41,702 nt of DNA, taken from positions 1-41,702 of the forward strand of contig JAJYFF010000022.1 of assembly GCA_021785405.1 (NCBI GenBank), written 5' to 3'. Position numbers and translations under genes: made by a program. The stretch is from Pseudomonadota bacterium. Its GTDB lineage: Bacteria > Pseudomonadota > Gammaproteobacteria > Steroidobacterales > Steroidobacteraceae. The first letter of the stretch is position 1; every line of letters begins with the position of its first letter. Below the pieces are notes generated by a model. That model had not been told where the DNA came from, searched no databases, and saw nothing but the letters and a program-made list of their open reading frames with translations. Shown in pieces: positions 1 through 6,856 of this stretch.

Positions 1-568
1 ACCAGATCAGCAGCAGCGACACGCTCAGCAGGTGCACCGCGAGCAGCGTCGGGTACGGCGCGCCGAGGTGGCTCACCGCGAGGAGCCCGGTCGCGATCGG
101 CAGGAACGTCACGAGCCAGCTGAAATAATCGTTGAACGTCGAGATCAGCCGCAGCACCGGATGGGTCAAGCGGCGCGCGAGCGCGAGTGCGAGCGAGCCG
201 AGCGTGACGACCGCGACCCCCGAGATCACGCCGCTCGGCAGGTTCGGCCACGACAGGCCGAACAGCCCCCGCAGGAACACGATGTGCTGCGCGAGCCCGA
301 AGAACACGATCGCGAGCCCGAGGTGCATCACGTAACCGTTCACGGTCGTGATCATCGAGGCCTGCGCGAACGGCTTGCGCGGCCACAGGTGCCGGGCGAA
401 GCCCCGGACCGCGCCGACCCAGTCCGGCGGCGCATCCTTGCGGCGTGGCGACGGATCGCGCGCCCACGGCAGCAGGATGAGCGACAGGAGCCGCCACGCG
501 ACGCCGAACACGAACACGGCGAGCGCGGTGGTGAGCGCCGGTCCCCTCGCGAAATCCAGCAAGTCCAT
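1..568 (-). CDS. isp1: Isp1-like membrane cytochrome b subunit of an Isp-type [NiFe] hydrogenase (partial)
   Basis: The 3' end lies beyond the window; 189 codons are visible. The start ATG follows an AGGAG ribosome site that sits inside the end of the hydrogenase small-subunit gene, one base after its stop codon. The visible protein opens MDLLDFARGPALTTALAVFV and shows several hydrophobic segments (about residues 9-36, 78-102, 115-135 and 150-189) with histidines in or near membrane segments, as expected for a NarI/DsrM-type di-haem cytochrome b. In Isp-type (group 1e) hydrogenases the order small subunit-isp1-isp2-large subunit is known. Isp1 there passes electrons between the hydrogenase and the quinone or sulfur pool. 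The family call rests on topology plus position directly after the small subunit; isp2 and the large subunit should follow outside the window. Confidence 0.8.
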   Translation of the reverse strand, partial: MDLLDFARGPALTTALAVFVFGVAWRLLSLILLPWARDPSPRRKDAPPDWVGAVRGFARHLWPRKPFAQASMITTVNGYVMHLGLAIVFFGLAQHIVFLRGLFGLSWPNLPSGVISGVAVVTLGSLALALARRLTHPVLRLISTFNDYFSWLVTFLPIATGLLAVSHLGAPYPTLLAVHLLSVSLLLIW

Positions 569-569
569 G

Positions 570-1628
570 TCAATCTCCTCGTGATGCTTTGTTCTTGCGG
601 TGTCGCGCGACCATCGCGCTCGCGACGCCGACGCCGACGCCGACCACCGCCGCGCCGCCGACCGCCTCGCCGAGGCTGCCGGTATGCGTCGACAAGGGAT
701 GGTAGAAACCTCCCTTGTCCCAGAAGTTCGGCTGCGAGCAGCCGAGGCATCCGTGTCCCGACTGGATCGGGAAGGACACGCCGCCGTTCCATTTCACCGT
801 CGGGCAGGCGTTGTAGGTCACCGGGCCCTTGCAGCCGAGCTCGTACAGGCACCAGCCGCGCCGCGCACCCTCGTCGTCGAAGCTCTTCGCGAACAGCCCC
901 TTGTCGTAGAACGGGCGCCGGTAGCAGCGGTCGTGGATCGTCTCGCCGAAGAAGGATTTCGGCCGCTTCAGTTCGTCGAGGTCGGGGAGCTTGCCGAAGG
1001 TGATCAGGTACGCGATCGTGCCGGCCATCGCCTCCGGGATCGGCGGGCAGCCGGAGATGTTGATCAGCGGCTTGTCGGTGATGATCTCCGAGACCGGCAC
1101 CGCGCCGGTCGGGTTCGGGTCGGCGTGCGGGATGCCGCCGAACGACGCGCAGGTTCCGACCGAGATCAGCGCGAGCGCCTGGGCGGCGGTATCGCGCAGG
1201 ATCTCGAGGTTGGTCTTGCCGGCGATCGTCGCGTAGACGCCGCCGTCCTTGATCGGGACCGAGCCGTCGACGACGACGACGTACTTGCCGGCGTTCGCCC
1301 GCATCGCCGCGTGCCGGGCTTCCTCCGCGGCGAACCCGGAGACCGCCTGCAAGGTCTCGTGATAGTCGAGCGAGATCAGGTCGAAGATCAGGTGCTCGAT
1401 CGTCGGCGCGAACGAGCGCGTCAACGACTCCGTGCACCCGGTGCACTCCTGGAAGCTCAGCCAGATCACCGACTGGCGGCGTGCGTTCGCCAGCCCTTCG
1501 GCGAGCGCGCGCGACTGCCAGGCCGGCAGGGCCATCAATGCGCCGAGGTAGGCGCCGTATTTCAGTAGTGCGCGGCGCGAGATCCCGCGCTGGGCGAGCA
1601 GTTCGCCGATCGTTCGTTCGTCCGTCAT
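570..1628 (-). CDS. hynS: [NiFe] hydrogenase small subunit, Tat-exported, membrane-anchored
   Basis: A 352-aa protein carrying the three Fe-S clusters that lead electrons away from the Ni-Fe site of the large subunit. The N-terminus has a twin-arginine signal (SRRALLK, about residues 17-23) followed by a hydrophobic stretch and an alanine-rich cleavage region, so the dimer is exported folded. Fe-S ligands are visible as CTGC (proximal cluster), GTCASFGG, SGCPP, then DRC, ELGCKGP, NACP and HGCLGC. The C-terminus has a short Gly/Val-rich hydrophobic segment and a basic end, probably a membrane anchor. The start was chosen at the ATG that gives a normal Tat signal; an upstream in-frame codon at 1679 would overlap the protease gene. 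It lies 4 bases after the protease gene and 1 base before isp1, so it is clearly in their operon. Confidence 0.95.
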   Translation of the reverse strand: MTDERTIGELLAQRGISRRALLKYGAYLGALMALPAWQSRALAEGLANARRQSVIWLSFQECTGCTESLTRSFAPTIEHLIFDLISLDYHETLQAVSGFAAEEARHAAMRANAGKYVVVVDGSVPIKDGGVYATIAGKTNLEILRDTAAQALALISVGTCASFGGIPHADPNPTGAVPVSEIITDKPLINISGCPPIPEAMAGTIAYLITFGKLPDLDELKRPKSFFGETIHDRCYRRPFYDKGLFAKSFDDEGARRGWCLYELGCKGPVTYNACPTVKWNGGVSFPIQSGHGCLGCSQPNFWDKGGFYHPLSTHTGSLGEAVGGAAVVGVGVGVASAMVARHRKNKASRGD

Positions 1629-1632
1629 GTCG

Positions 1633-2178
1633 TCAAGCCTCCGCGCGCAGTGCGCCGCAGCCCGCATCCCGCGGGACACCAGGGGATCGTCCCCACGCCT
1701 CGAGCAGGTCCTCGATGATTCGGCAGGCCGCGGGAATCGCGGCCGCGACCGGGGCGGTCGGTTCGAGGCCCCAGTCGGTCGATCCCGGCTGGACCGCGAC
1801 GAGCGCTCGGCGCGCCGGCCGGCGCCCGGTCAGTGCGGCGGCGGCGAGCAGGTCGGCGAGCGCGAGCTCGTGGACGCTGCTGCGCTGGCCGCAGAGCCTG
1901 GCGTCGAGCGCCGCGCGATCGAATGCACGGACGGTGCCCGGCGGGGCGCCGAGATCCATCGCGTCGACGGCGATCAGCGCGTCGGCGGCATCGAGTTCGA
2001 AGAGTAGGTTGAGGCCGAGGGTCCCGCCGTCGCACAGCCTGACCGCCGGCGGTCGCGACCGCCCGACCAGGGTTCGCTCGAGCGTGCGGATCACGTGGAT
2101 GCCAACCCCGTCGTCGGTCAGCAACACATTCCCTATGCCCAGGATCAAGACCTGGGTCGTTCCAATGCCGACCGCCAT
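1633..2178 (-). CDS. Hydrogenase maturation protease (HyaD/HybD family)
   Basis: A 181-aa endopeptidase that removes the C-terminal peptide of the [NiFe] hydrogenase large subunit after nickel insertion. The N-terminus has the family signature LGIGNVLLTDDGVGIHVI, followed by DGGTLGLNLL, DAMD and SVHELAL, the regions that supply the nickel-sensing acidic and His residues. The position that is Glu in E. coli HybD is Asp here (TDD). A further conserved block QPGSTDWGLEPT follows. It is the first gene of the hydrogenase operon, upstream of the small subunit rather than after the large subunit. Its promoter should lie in the 127-base gap to the pirin gene; no convincing sigma-54 or sigma-70 element was found there. 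Confidence 0.92.
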   Translation of the reverse strand: MAVGIGTTQVLILGIGNVLLTDDGVGIHVIRTLERTLVGRSRPPAVRLCDGGTLGLNLLFELDAADALIAVDAMDLGAPPGTVRAFDRAALDARLCGQRSSVHELALADLLAAAALTGRRPARRALVAVQPGSTDWGLEPTAPVAAAIPAACRIIEDLLEAWGRSPGVPRDAGCGALRAEA

Positions 2179-2254
2179 AGCCGGTTTCCCTTCATTCCTG
2201 GTTCCGGCAAAGCCGGGGGAAATTCCGTCGCTTGGCGATGTTCTCCCGCCGGGA

Positions 2255-2280
2255 CGCGGGATCCCATACGGGATCCCGCG
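2255..2280. terminator. Perfect 11-bp hairpin downstream of the pirin gene
   Basis: CGCGGGATCCC and its exact reverse complement flank the loop ATAC. The hairpin lies 25 bases after the pirin stop and before the hydrogenase operon that is read in the same direction, so it probably separates the two transcripts. No T-tract follows on the minus strand, so intrinsic termination is not certain. A smaller inverted repeat (CCGGC-AAA-GCCGG) lies at 2204-2216. Nothing else was recognised in this gap. Confidence 0.5.
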
Positions 2281-2305
2281 TAGTCGACTGCGGGTCCTCG
2301 CGGGG

Positions 2306-3193
2306 TCAGGCCGTCAGACGTCCGGCCTGATAATCGGCGATCGCGCGCTCGATTTCCTCGCGGGTGTTCATCACGAACGGGCCGTACTGCACGACCGGTT
2401 CGCCGATCGGTTGCGCGGCGAGCAGCAGCGCCCGCAGGCCCCGCGGACCCGCGATGCAGCGCAGCACGTCGCCGTCGGTCTCGAGGACCGCCGCCGCCTG
2501 CCGCGGCACTGCCTGCGGGCCCGCGGCGGTCTGCACCGCGACCTCGCCTTCGTACGGATAGAGGAACGCCGCATGGCCCCGCGGCAGCGGTTGCGTGAAC
2601 TCGGCCCCCGGCGGCAACTCGATGTCCAGGTACAGCGGATCGGTCGAGCGCTTCGCCGCGTGGCCGTTGATCGGACCCTCGACGTGCCGCTCCGCGACGT
2701 CGATCGCGCCGGCGATCACCCTCACGCGACCACCGCCCGGGAGCGTCGCGGTCGGGATGTCCGCGGGCGGGATGTCCCGATAGCTCGCGGGCTGCATCTT
2801 CTCCGCCGCCGGCAGATTGATCCACAGCTGGAAGCCGCGCATCCGACCTTCCGACTGGCGCGGCATCTCGGAATGGATCACGCCGTGCCCGGCGGACATC
2901 CATTGCACGCCGCCCGGCCCGAGATCGCCGACGTTACCGAGGTGGTCCCGGTGCTGCATGTGCCCGTCGATCATGTAGGTCACGGTCTCGAAGCCGCGGT
3001 GCGGGTGCGGCGGGAACCCGGCGATGTAATCGTCCGGGTTGTCGGTGCCGAACTCGTCGAGCATCAGGAACGGATCGACCCGCTGCGTCGGTGCGCTGCC
3101 GAGGCTGCGGCGCAGCTTCACGCCGGCGCCGTCCGACGCGGCGACCGACGGGATGATCCGCGCGACGCCGCGCTCAGCGACCGCGGCGCGCAT
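2306..3193 (-). CDS. Pirin family protein (bicupin)
   Basis: A 295-aa bicupin. The N-terminal cupin shows the metal-binding pattern FPPHPHRGFETVTYMIDG with later H and E residues (QHRD, GHGVIHSEMP), the Fe-binding set found in pirin and YhhW. Bacterial pirins include quercetin 2,3-dioxygenases and redox-dependent regulators; the substrate cannot be read from sequence. The chosen ATG has a GGAG ribosome site 7 bases upstream and overlaps the end of the DoxX gene by 20 bases; a GTG at 3208 would add five residues. DoxX-pirin pairs are frequent and often lie beside a LysR regulator, as here, which suggests a stress or redox response. Confidence 0.92.
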   Translation of the reverse strand: MRAAVAERGVARIIPSVAASDGAGVKLRRSLGSAPTQRVDPFLMLDEFGTDNPDDYIAGFPPHPHRGFETVTYMIDGHMQHRDHLGNVGDLGPGGVQWMSAGHGVIHSEMPRQSEGRMRGFQLWINLPAAEKMQPASYRDIPPADIPTATLPGGGRVRVIAGAIDVAERHVEGPINGHAAKRSTDPLYLDIELPPGAEFTQPLPRGHAAFLYPYEGEVAVQTAAGPQAVPRQAAAVLETDGDVLRCIAGPRGLRALLLAAQPIGEPVVQYGPFVMNTREEIERAIADYQAGRLTA

Positions 3194-3560
3194 CGAGGCT
3201 CCAGGCACCGGCGCCGTGCGCGACCAGCACGAGGAATCCGCCGGCGATCGCGATGTCCTTCAGCAGCATCAGTTGCTGGATCTCGTTGCCGATCGCGTGG
3301 TGGAAGATCACGCCGGCGAGCACCGTGAAGCCGGCGAGCAGGAACGCGGCGAGTCGCGTCCACAGCCCGAGCACGATCAATGCGCTGCCGCCGAGTTCGG
3401 TGAGGATCACGAGCGGCAACAGCCCTCCCGGGACGCCCGCCGATTGCATGTAGGCTTGCGTGCCCGCATAGCCGCCGATCTTCGAGAACCCGGCGACCAG
3501 GAACAGGATCACCAGCAGGATCCGCCCCGCCAGGTCCGCCGATTTTTGCCAAGTCGTCAT
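3174..3560 (-). CDS. DoxX family membrane protein
   Basis: A 128-aa protein with four predicted membrane segments (about residues 10-28, 48-66, 72-92 and 100-118) and the DoxX pattern RILLVILFLVAGFSKIGGY near the N-terminus and LLKDIAIAGGFLVL near the end. The start is supported by an AGGAG ribosome site 8 bases upstream; an earlier in-frame start at 3626 would reach into the AT-rich regulatory region. Family members take part in thiosulfate:quinone oxidation or in redox-stress complexes, but this short form cannot be assigned a reaction. It is co-transcribed with the pirin gene and divergent from the LysR gene. Confidence 0.9.
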   Translation of the reverse strand: MTTWQKSADLAGRILLVILFLVAGFSKIGGYAGTQAYMQSAGVPGGLLPLVILTELGGSALIVLGLWTRLAAFLLAGFTVLAGVIFHHAIGNEIQQLMLLKDIAIAGGFLVLVAHGAGAWSLDARRGR

Positions 3561-3631
3561 CGTCTGCCACTCCTGGCCCGTCCGGGGCCCGTTGGAATTC
3601 ACCGTCGATTGCGACGGCCCGATCATTTAAC

Positions 3632-3644
3632 TATTGATTCAATA
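3632..3644. promoter_or_regulatory. 13-bp perfect palindrome in the doxX/lysR intergenic region
   Basis: TATTGATTCAATA is symmetric around the central T at 3638. It sits in an AT-rich island (about 3625-3692) in otherwise GC-rich DNA, 72 bases upstream of the doxX start. This is a plausible binding site for the divergent LysR-type regulator. The following TATATATAAAA run could supply -10 or UP elements. Confidence 0.5.
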
Positions 3645-3673
3645 TATATAAAAGTCGATTTTTTACCGATTAC

Positions 3674-3688
3674 CTATCAGAATAATAG
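3674..3688. promoter_or_regulatory. LysR-type box (T-N11-A) just upstream of the lysR start
   Basis: CTATCAGAATAATAG is an interrupted dyad (CTAT-N7-ATAG) that contains the T-N11-A core of LysR-type operators. It ends 4 bases before the regulator's own ATG, a position suited to autorepression together with control of doxX-pirin. Confidence 0.5.
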
Positions 3689-3692
3689 ATAA

Positions 3693-4613
3693 ATGAAGAC
3701 CTCCCAGGGCACTGCGCGGATCACGCTCGAACAATGGCGGACCTTGATCGCCGTGGTCGAGGCGGGCGGCTACGCCGCCGCGGCGACGCGCCTGCACAAG
3801 AGTCAGTCCGCGGTCACCTATGCGGTCCAGAAGCTCGAGGCGGCGCTCGGGGTCAAGGCGTTCGAGATCCAGGGGCGCAAGGCGGTGTTGACCCCGACCG
3901 GGCAGTTGCTCTACCGCCGCGCGCGAGCGCTCACCGACGAGGCGCTCGCGCTCGAGGCGGCCGCGGCGACGCTCGCCGCCGGTTGGGAGCCCGAGCTGCG
4001 GCTCGCGGTCGACGTGGTGTTCCCGACGTGGTTGTTGCTCGAGGCCTTGCGCGTATTCGCGACCGAGCGGCCCGCGATGCGGATCGAACTGTACGAGACG
4101 GTGCTCGGCGGCACCGAGGACGCGTTGACGCAGCGTCAGGTGGATCTGGCGATCGGTTCGATCGTCCCGCCCGGCTTCGTCGGCGACCCGCTGATCTCGC
4201 TGCGATTCGTCGCCGTCGCGGCGCCCGGGCATCCGTTGCACGCGCTCGGTCGCCCGATCACCCATCAGGACCTGCGCGCCCATCGCCAGCTGGTGATTCG
4301 CGACTCCGGGCTGCGCCGGCACCGCGAGTCGGGATGGCTCGGCGCCGAGCGGCGCTGGACGGTGAGCCACAAGGCGACCGCGATCCGCGCGGTGCAGCTC
4401 GGGCTCGGCTTCGCGTGGTATCCCGACGAGATGATTCGCGAGGAGCTCGCGAGCGGCGCCTTGAAGCCGCTGCCGTTGCGCGAGGGGGGCGAGCGACGGG
4501 TCGAGCTGTACTTGATCTTGCCCGACCCCGATTACGCGGGTCCCGGCGCCCGACGCCTCGCCGAGCTGCTGCGCACGACGACCCTGCGGGCCGAGTCGCC
4601 CCGGGTCGCCTGA
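3693..4613 (+). CDS. LysR family transcriptional regulator
   Basis: A 306-aa regulator with an N-terminal winged helix-turn-helix: WRTLIAVVEAGGYAAAATRL, then KSQSAVTYAVQKLEAALGVK (about residues 12-60). It is followed by a periplasmic-binding-protein-like effector domain (about 95-295). Length is standard for the family. It is transcribed away from doxX-pirin, the usual arrangement for a LysR regulator and its target, and two dyads lie in the shared intergenic region. The effector cannot be inferred. Its end lies 32 bases before the convergent outer-membrane gene; that gap holds only a GC-rich imperfect inverted repeat. Confidence 0.95.
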   Translation: MKTSQGTARITLEQWRTLIAVVEAGGYAAAATRLHKSQSAVTYAVQKLEAALGVKAFEIQGRKAVLTPTGQLLYRRARALTDEALALEAAAATLAAGWEPELRLAVDVVFPTWLLLEALRVFATERPAMRIELYETVLGGTEDALTQRQVDLAIGSIVPPGFVGDPLISLRFVAVAAPGHPLHALGRPITHQDLRAHRQLVIRDSGLRRHRESGWLGAERRWTVSHKATAIRAVQLGLGFAWYPDEMIREELASGALKPLPLREGGERRVELYLILPDPDYAGPGARRLAELLRTTTLRAESPRVA

Positions 4614-4645
4614 ACGGCGCGCCCGCCCTCGGCGGCGCGGCACGG

Positions 4646-5503
4646 TCAGCGGCGCGCGAGTGACCATCGCGGCGGCGCCGCGGTCGATGCGGCGGCAGCG
4701 TACTGCGACGCCCCGCCCCAGGTCCAGTACAGGCCGAGATAGGCGACGGTGTGCATCGCCCCGGCGACGCTGCGGCCGCCGCTGAACAGCACATCGAAGG
4801 TCGGCGTGACGGCGTAGTAACCGCCGAGGTTCAGGATCGTCCGGCCGCGGCCGCCGACGAGGTCCGCGCCTTGGTCGAACACTTCCGCACCGAGCGTCCA
4901 CTTCGGCCCGACGTCGCGCTGCACGAGCCAGCCGGCGAACGCGTAGCTGCGCTGTCCCGGCGCGTGATTGACGACGTAACCGCCGCCGCCGTAGGTCTCC
5001 CACGGCCCGAGCGTCTTCTGCGCCCAGATCGGCAGGCGCCACCAGGTCTGGCCGTTGCCGAGGCCCGCGCGGGCGCTGCCGGTCGGCAGTTCCGCCATCG
5101 GGAAGATGCCCACCTGCGGCCGATCGGCGGTCTCCTCGAGCAGGCGGACCTTGATGCCGAGCTCGACGTCCCCGATCCCCGTGGCGATCGCGCCGCTGCG
5201 CGGCAGCGACTCGGCGTACGGCACGACGAGGTGGAATTGCATCTGCGGCCAGAACCCCTCGTTGTACTCGAATGCCGGCAGCGCGACGCTTCGGCCGTCC
5301 GCGGTCTGGTCGTCGGTCGCGAACACGTAGAACTCGCTGTGATGGTAATCGACGGGCTCGGGATCGTCGGTGAGGAACGGCGGGCCCGCGAGCGCGGACC
5401 GCCAGAGCGCGGCCGTCGCGAACGCGATCGCGAGCGCGGTCCGGGCGGTCGCGCGGGCCGGGGGCGATCGACGCGCGATCGTCACGGGCCGGCGACTCGT
5501 CAA
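4646..5503 (-). CDS. Putative outer-membrane beta-barrel protein (phenol MetA/SphA-like)
   Basis: A 285-aa protein with an N-terminal signal peptide (basic start, hydrophobic stretch about residues 22-34, SALAG cleavage region). The rest is rich in alternating aromatic and small residues with motifs such as GIGDVELGIKVRLL, PMAELPTGSARAGLGNG and WTLGAEVFDQG, typical of the transporter/MetA-pathway barrel-like families. The ligand is unknown. The ATG overlaps the stop of the potassium-channel gene by 4 bases (ATGA), so the two are translationally coupled; a reason for pairing a channel with a barrel is not evident. Confidence 0.75.
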   Translation of the reverse strand: MTSRRPVTIARRSPPARATARTALAIAFATAALWRSALAGPPFLTDDPEPVDYHHSEFYVFATDDQTADGRSVALPAFEYNEGFWPQMQFHLVVPYAESLPRSGAIATGIGDVELGIKVRLLEETADRPQVGIFPMAELPTGSARAGLGNGQTWWRLPIWAQKTLGPWETYGGGGYVVNHAPGQRSYAFAGWLVQRDVGPKWTLGAEVFDQGADLVGGRGRTILNLGGYYAVTPTFDVLFSGGRSVAGAMHTVAYLGLYWTWGGASQYAAAASTAAPPRWSLARR

Positions 5504-6744
5504 TTGCGGGCGAACAGGAGCTGGTCGACCGTGTCCTTGTCGATCGGCTCATCGAACAAGGCCCGCACGAGCAGGTCGCTGCCCAGCACCTGCGGCGCGA
5601 ACAGCATGTCCGGCTGCACCCGCCGGATCTTGCCGAGGTTCCGTGCGTCGTTCACGCCCGCGATCGTCTGCACCGTCGGCGCGATCTCCTTGACCGCGAG
5701 CACCACGAACGCGTTCTCGGCGTCGTCGTCGCGCAGCGTGAGCACCGCGCGGGCGTGCGGGACGCCGGCCTCCTCGAGCACCTCGTTGCGCGTCGCGTCG
5801 CCGGTGATCACGTCCGCGCCGGTCGGGTACGGCGACGGCCGGCCGGGCGGCGCGATCACGGTCACCGCCGCGCCGCGCGTCTGCAGCCGCTTCCACAGCG
5901 CGTAGGCGAGCGCGGAGGTGCCGATGATCACGAAGTGTCCGGTGCGTTGCTTGCTCTGCATGCGGCCCTCGAGTGCGCGCTTGATGCTGCCGCCGACCAG
6001 CGGTCCGATCACGACCGACAACGTCGTCGCGAAGACCGTGATGCCGAGCACGATCATCGACACGGTGAACATCCGTGCCACGGTCGTGCGCGGCAGGATG
6101 TCGCCGTAGCCGACCGTCGACATCGTCTCGATCGTATAATAGAACGCCGTCGGCAGATCGCGTATGACCGGCGAGTAGCCCGCGCCGAACCACAGCGAGC
6201 CGAGCACCCCGTACAGCAGCAGGATCCCGACGCTCAGCAGCGCGAACAGCGAGCTCGCGGCGAGGTTGCTGCGATCGAAGCGCCGCGCCTGCGCGACCAG
6301 CAAGGCGACGAGCACCGCGGCGATCCAGAACACCGGCGTCGGCGCCTGCGCGTGCCGCCAGGACAGCGCGGCGACGAACACGCCGAGCAGCAACGCGATC
6401 ACCCACGCGATTCGCGCGCGCAGCAGCAGGCCGAACGACATCAGCACGAGCGCGACGCCGACGATCACGTGCGGAAAGCTCGCGAGATCGATCACGCCGG
6501 CGCGGTGCTGCCCGGCGGCGGCGAGCACGGCGAGCATCCGCGCCGCGTACGGGCGGACCGCGAGGGCGCCGCACAGCGCGGCGAGCAGCGCGGCGAGCGC
6601 GGGGGTCGCGCGGTCCACGGCGCGGCCGAATGCGCGCACCCGCGCCGAGTCACGCGCGGCGCGCAGCCACCGGCGCAGCCGCGGCGTCCGCCGGGCGCGC
6701 CCCGGCGCCGCCCGCGGTTCGGAAGGAGGCGCAGTCGATGGCAT
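5500..6744 (-). CDS. Kch-like potassium channel with TrkA-N domain
   Basis: A 414-aa inner-membrane protein close in length to E. coli Kch (417 aa). Several hydrophobic segments (about residues 48-160) are followed by the two-helix pore (about 165-240) with the K+ selectivity filter TVGYGD. A cytosolic Rossmann-type RCK/TrkA-N domain (about 260-405) opens with HFVIIGTSALAYALWKRL; the usual GxGxxG glycines are altered (IGTSALA), so NAD binding may be modified. It is the first gene of a two-gene operon, divergent from the 5-oxoprolinase gene with a 112-base intergenic region that holds overlapping -10-like hexamers. Confidence 0.88.
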   Translation of the reverse strand: MPSTAPPSEPRAAPGRARRTPRLRRWLRAARDSARVRAFGRAVDRATPALAALLAALCGALAVRPYAARMLAVLAAAGQHRAGVIDLASFPHVIVGVALVLMSFGLLLRARIAWVIALLLGVFVAALSWRHAQAPTPVFWIAAVLVALLVAQARRFDRSNLAASSLFALLSVGILLLYGVLGSLWFGAGYSPVIRDLPTAFYYTIETMSTVGYGDILPRTTVARMFTVSMIVLGITVFATTLSVVIGPLVGGSIKRALEGRMQSKQRTGHFVIIGTSALAYALWKRLQTRGAAVTVIAPPGRPSPYPTGADVITGDATRNEVLEEAGVPHARAVLTLRDDDAENAFVVLAVKEIAPTVQTIAGVNDARNLGKIRRVQPDMLFAPQVLGSDLLVRALFDEPIDKDTVDQLLFARN

Positions 6745-6784
6745 CGCGTCGGCCTCGTGCCGCTCATCGGGAGTCGGGAACCTC

Positions 6785-6792
6785 TACAATAA
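6785..6792. promoter_or_regulatory. Overlapping divergent -10-like elements between channel and 5-oxoprolinase genes
   Basis: TACAAT (6785-6790, plus) and TATTGT (6792-6787, minus) overlap in TACAATAA, the only AT-rich spot in the 6745-6856 gap. They could drive the 5-oxoprolinase gene (leader about 60 bases) and the channel gene (leader about 35 bases). No clear -35 was seen. The ATG at 6796 opens a 9-codon reading frame and the ATG at 6828 a 10-codon one whose stop overlaps the 5-oxoprolinase start. Confidence 0.4.
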
Positions 6793-6856
6793 CAAATGGG
6801 CGGTGTGACGGGCGGACGCGAGTGACGATGACGCGGATCGGCGCGAGGGCGCGGCG

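Noticed and set aside
2204-2216. Sigma-54 promoter for the hydrogenase operon
   Set aside because: CCGGC-AAA-GCCGG is a small inverted repeat; no TGGCAC-N5-TTGC pattern with proper spacing was found in the gap.
1481-3328. Plus-strand 615-codon frame across the hydrogenase protease and pirin genes
   Set aside because: Serine/arginine-rich antisense translation, contradicted by two well-conserved minus-strand proteins.
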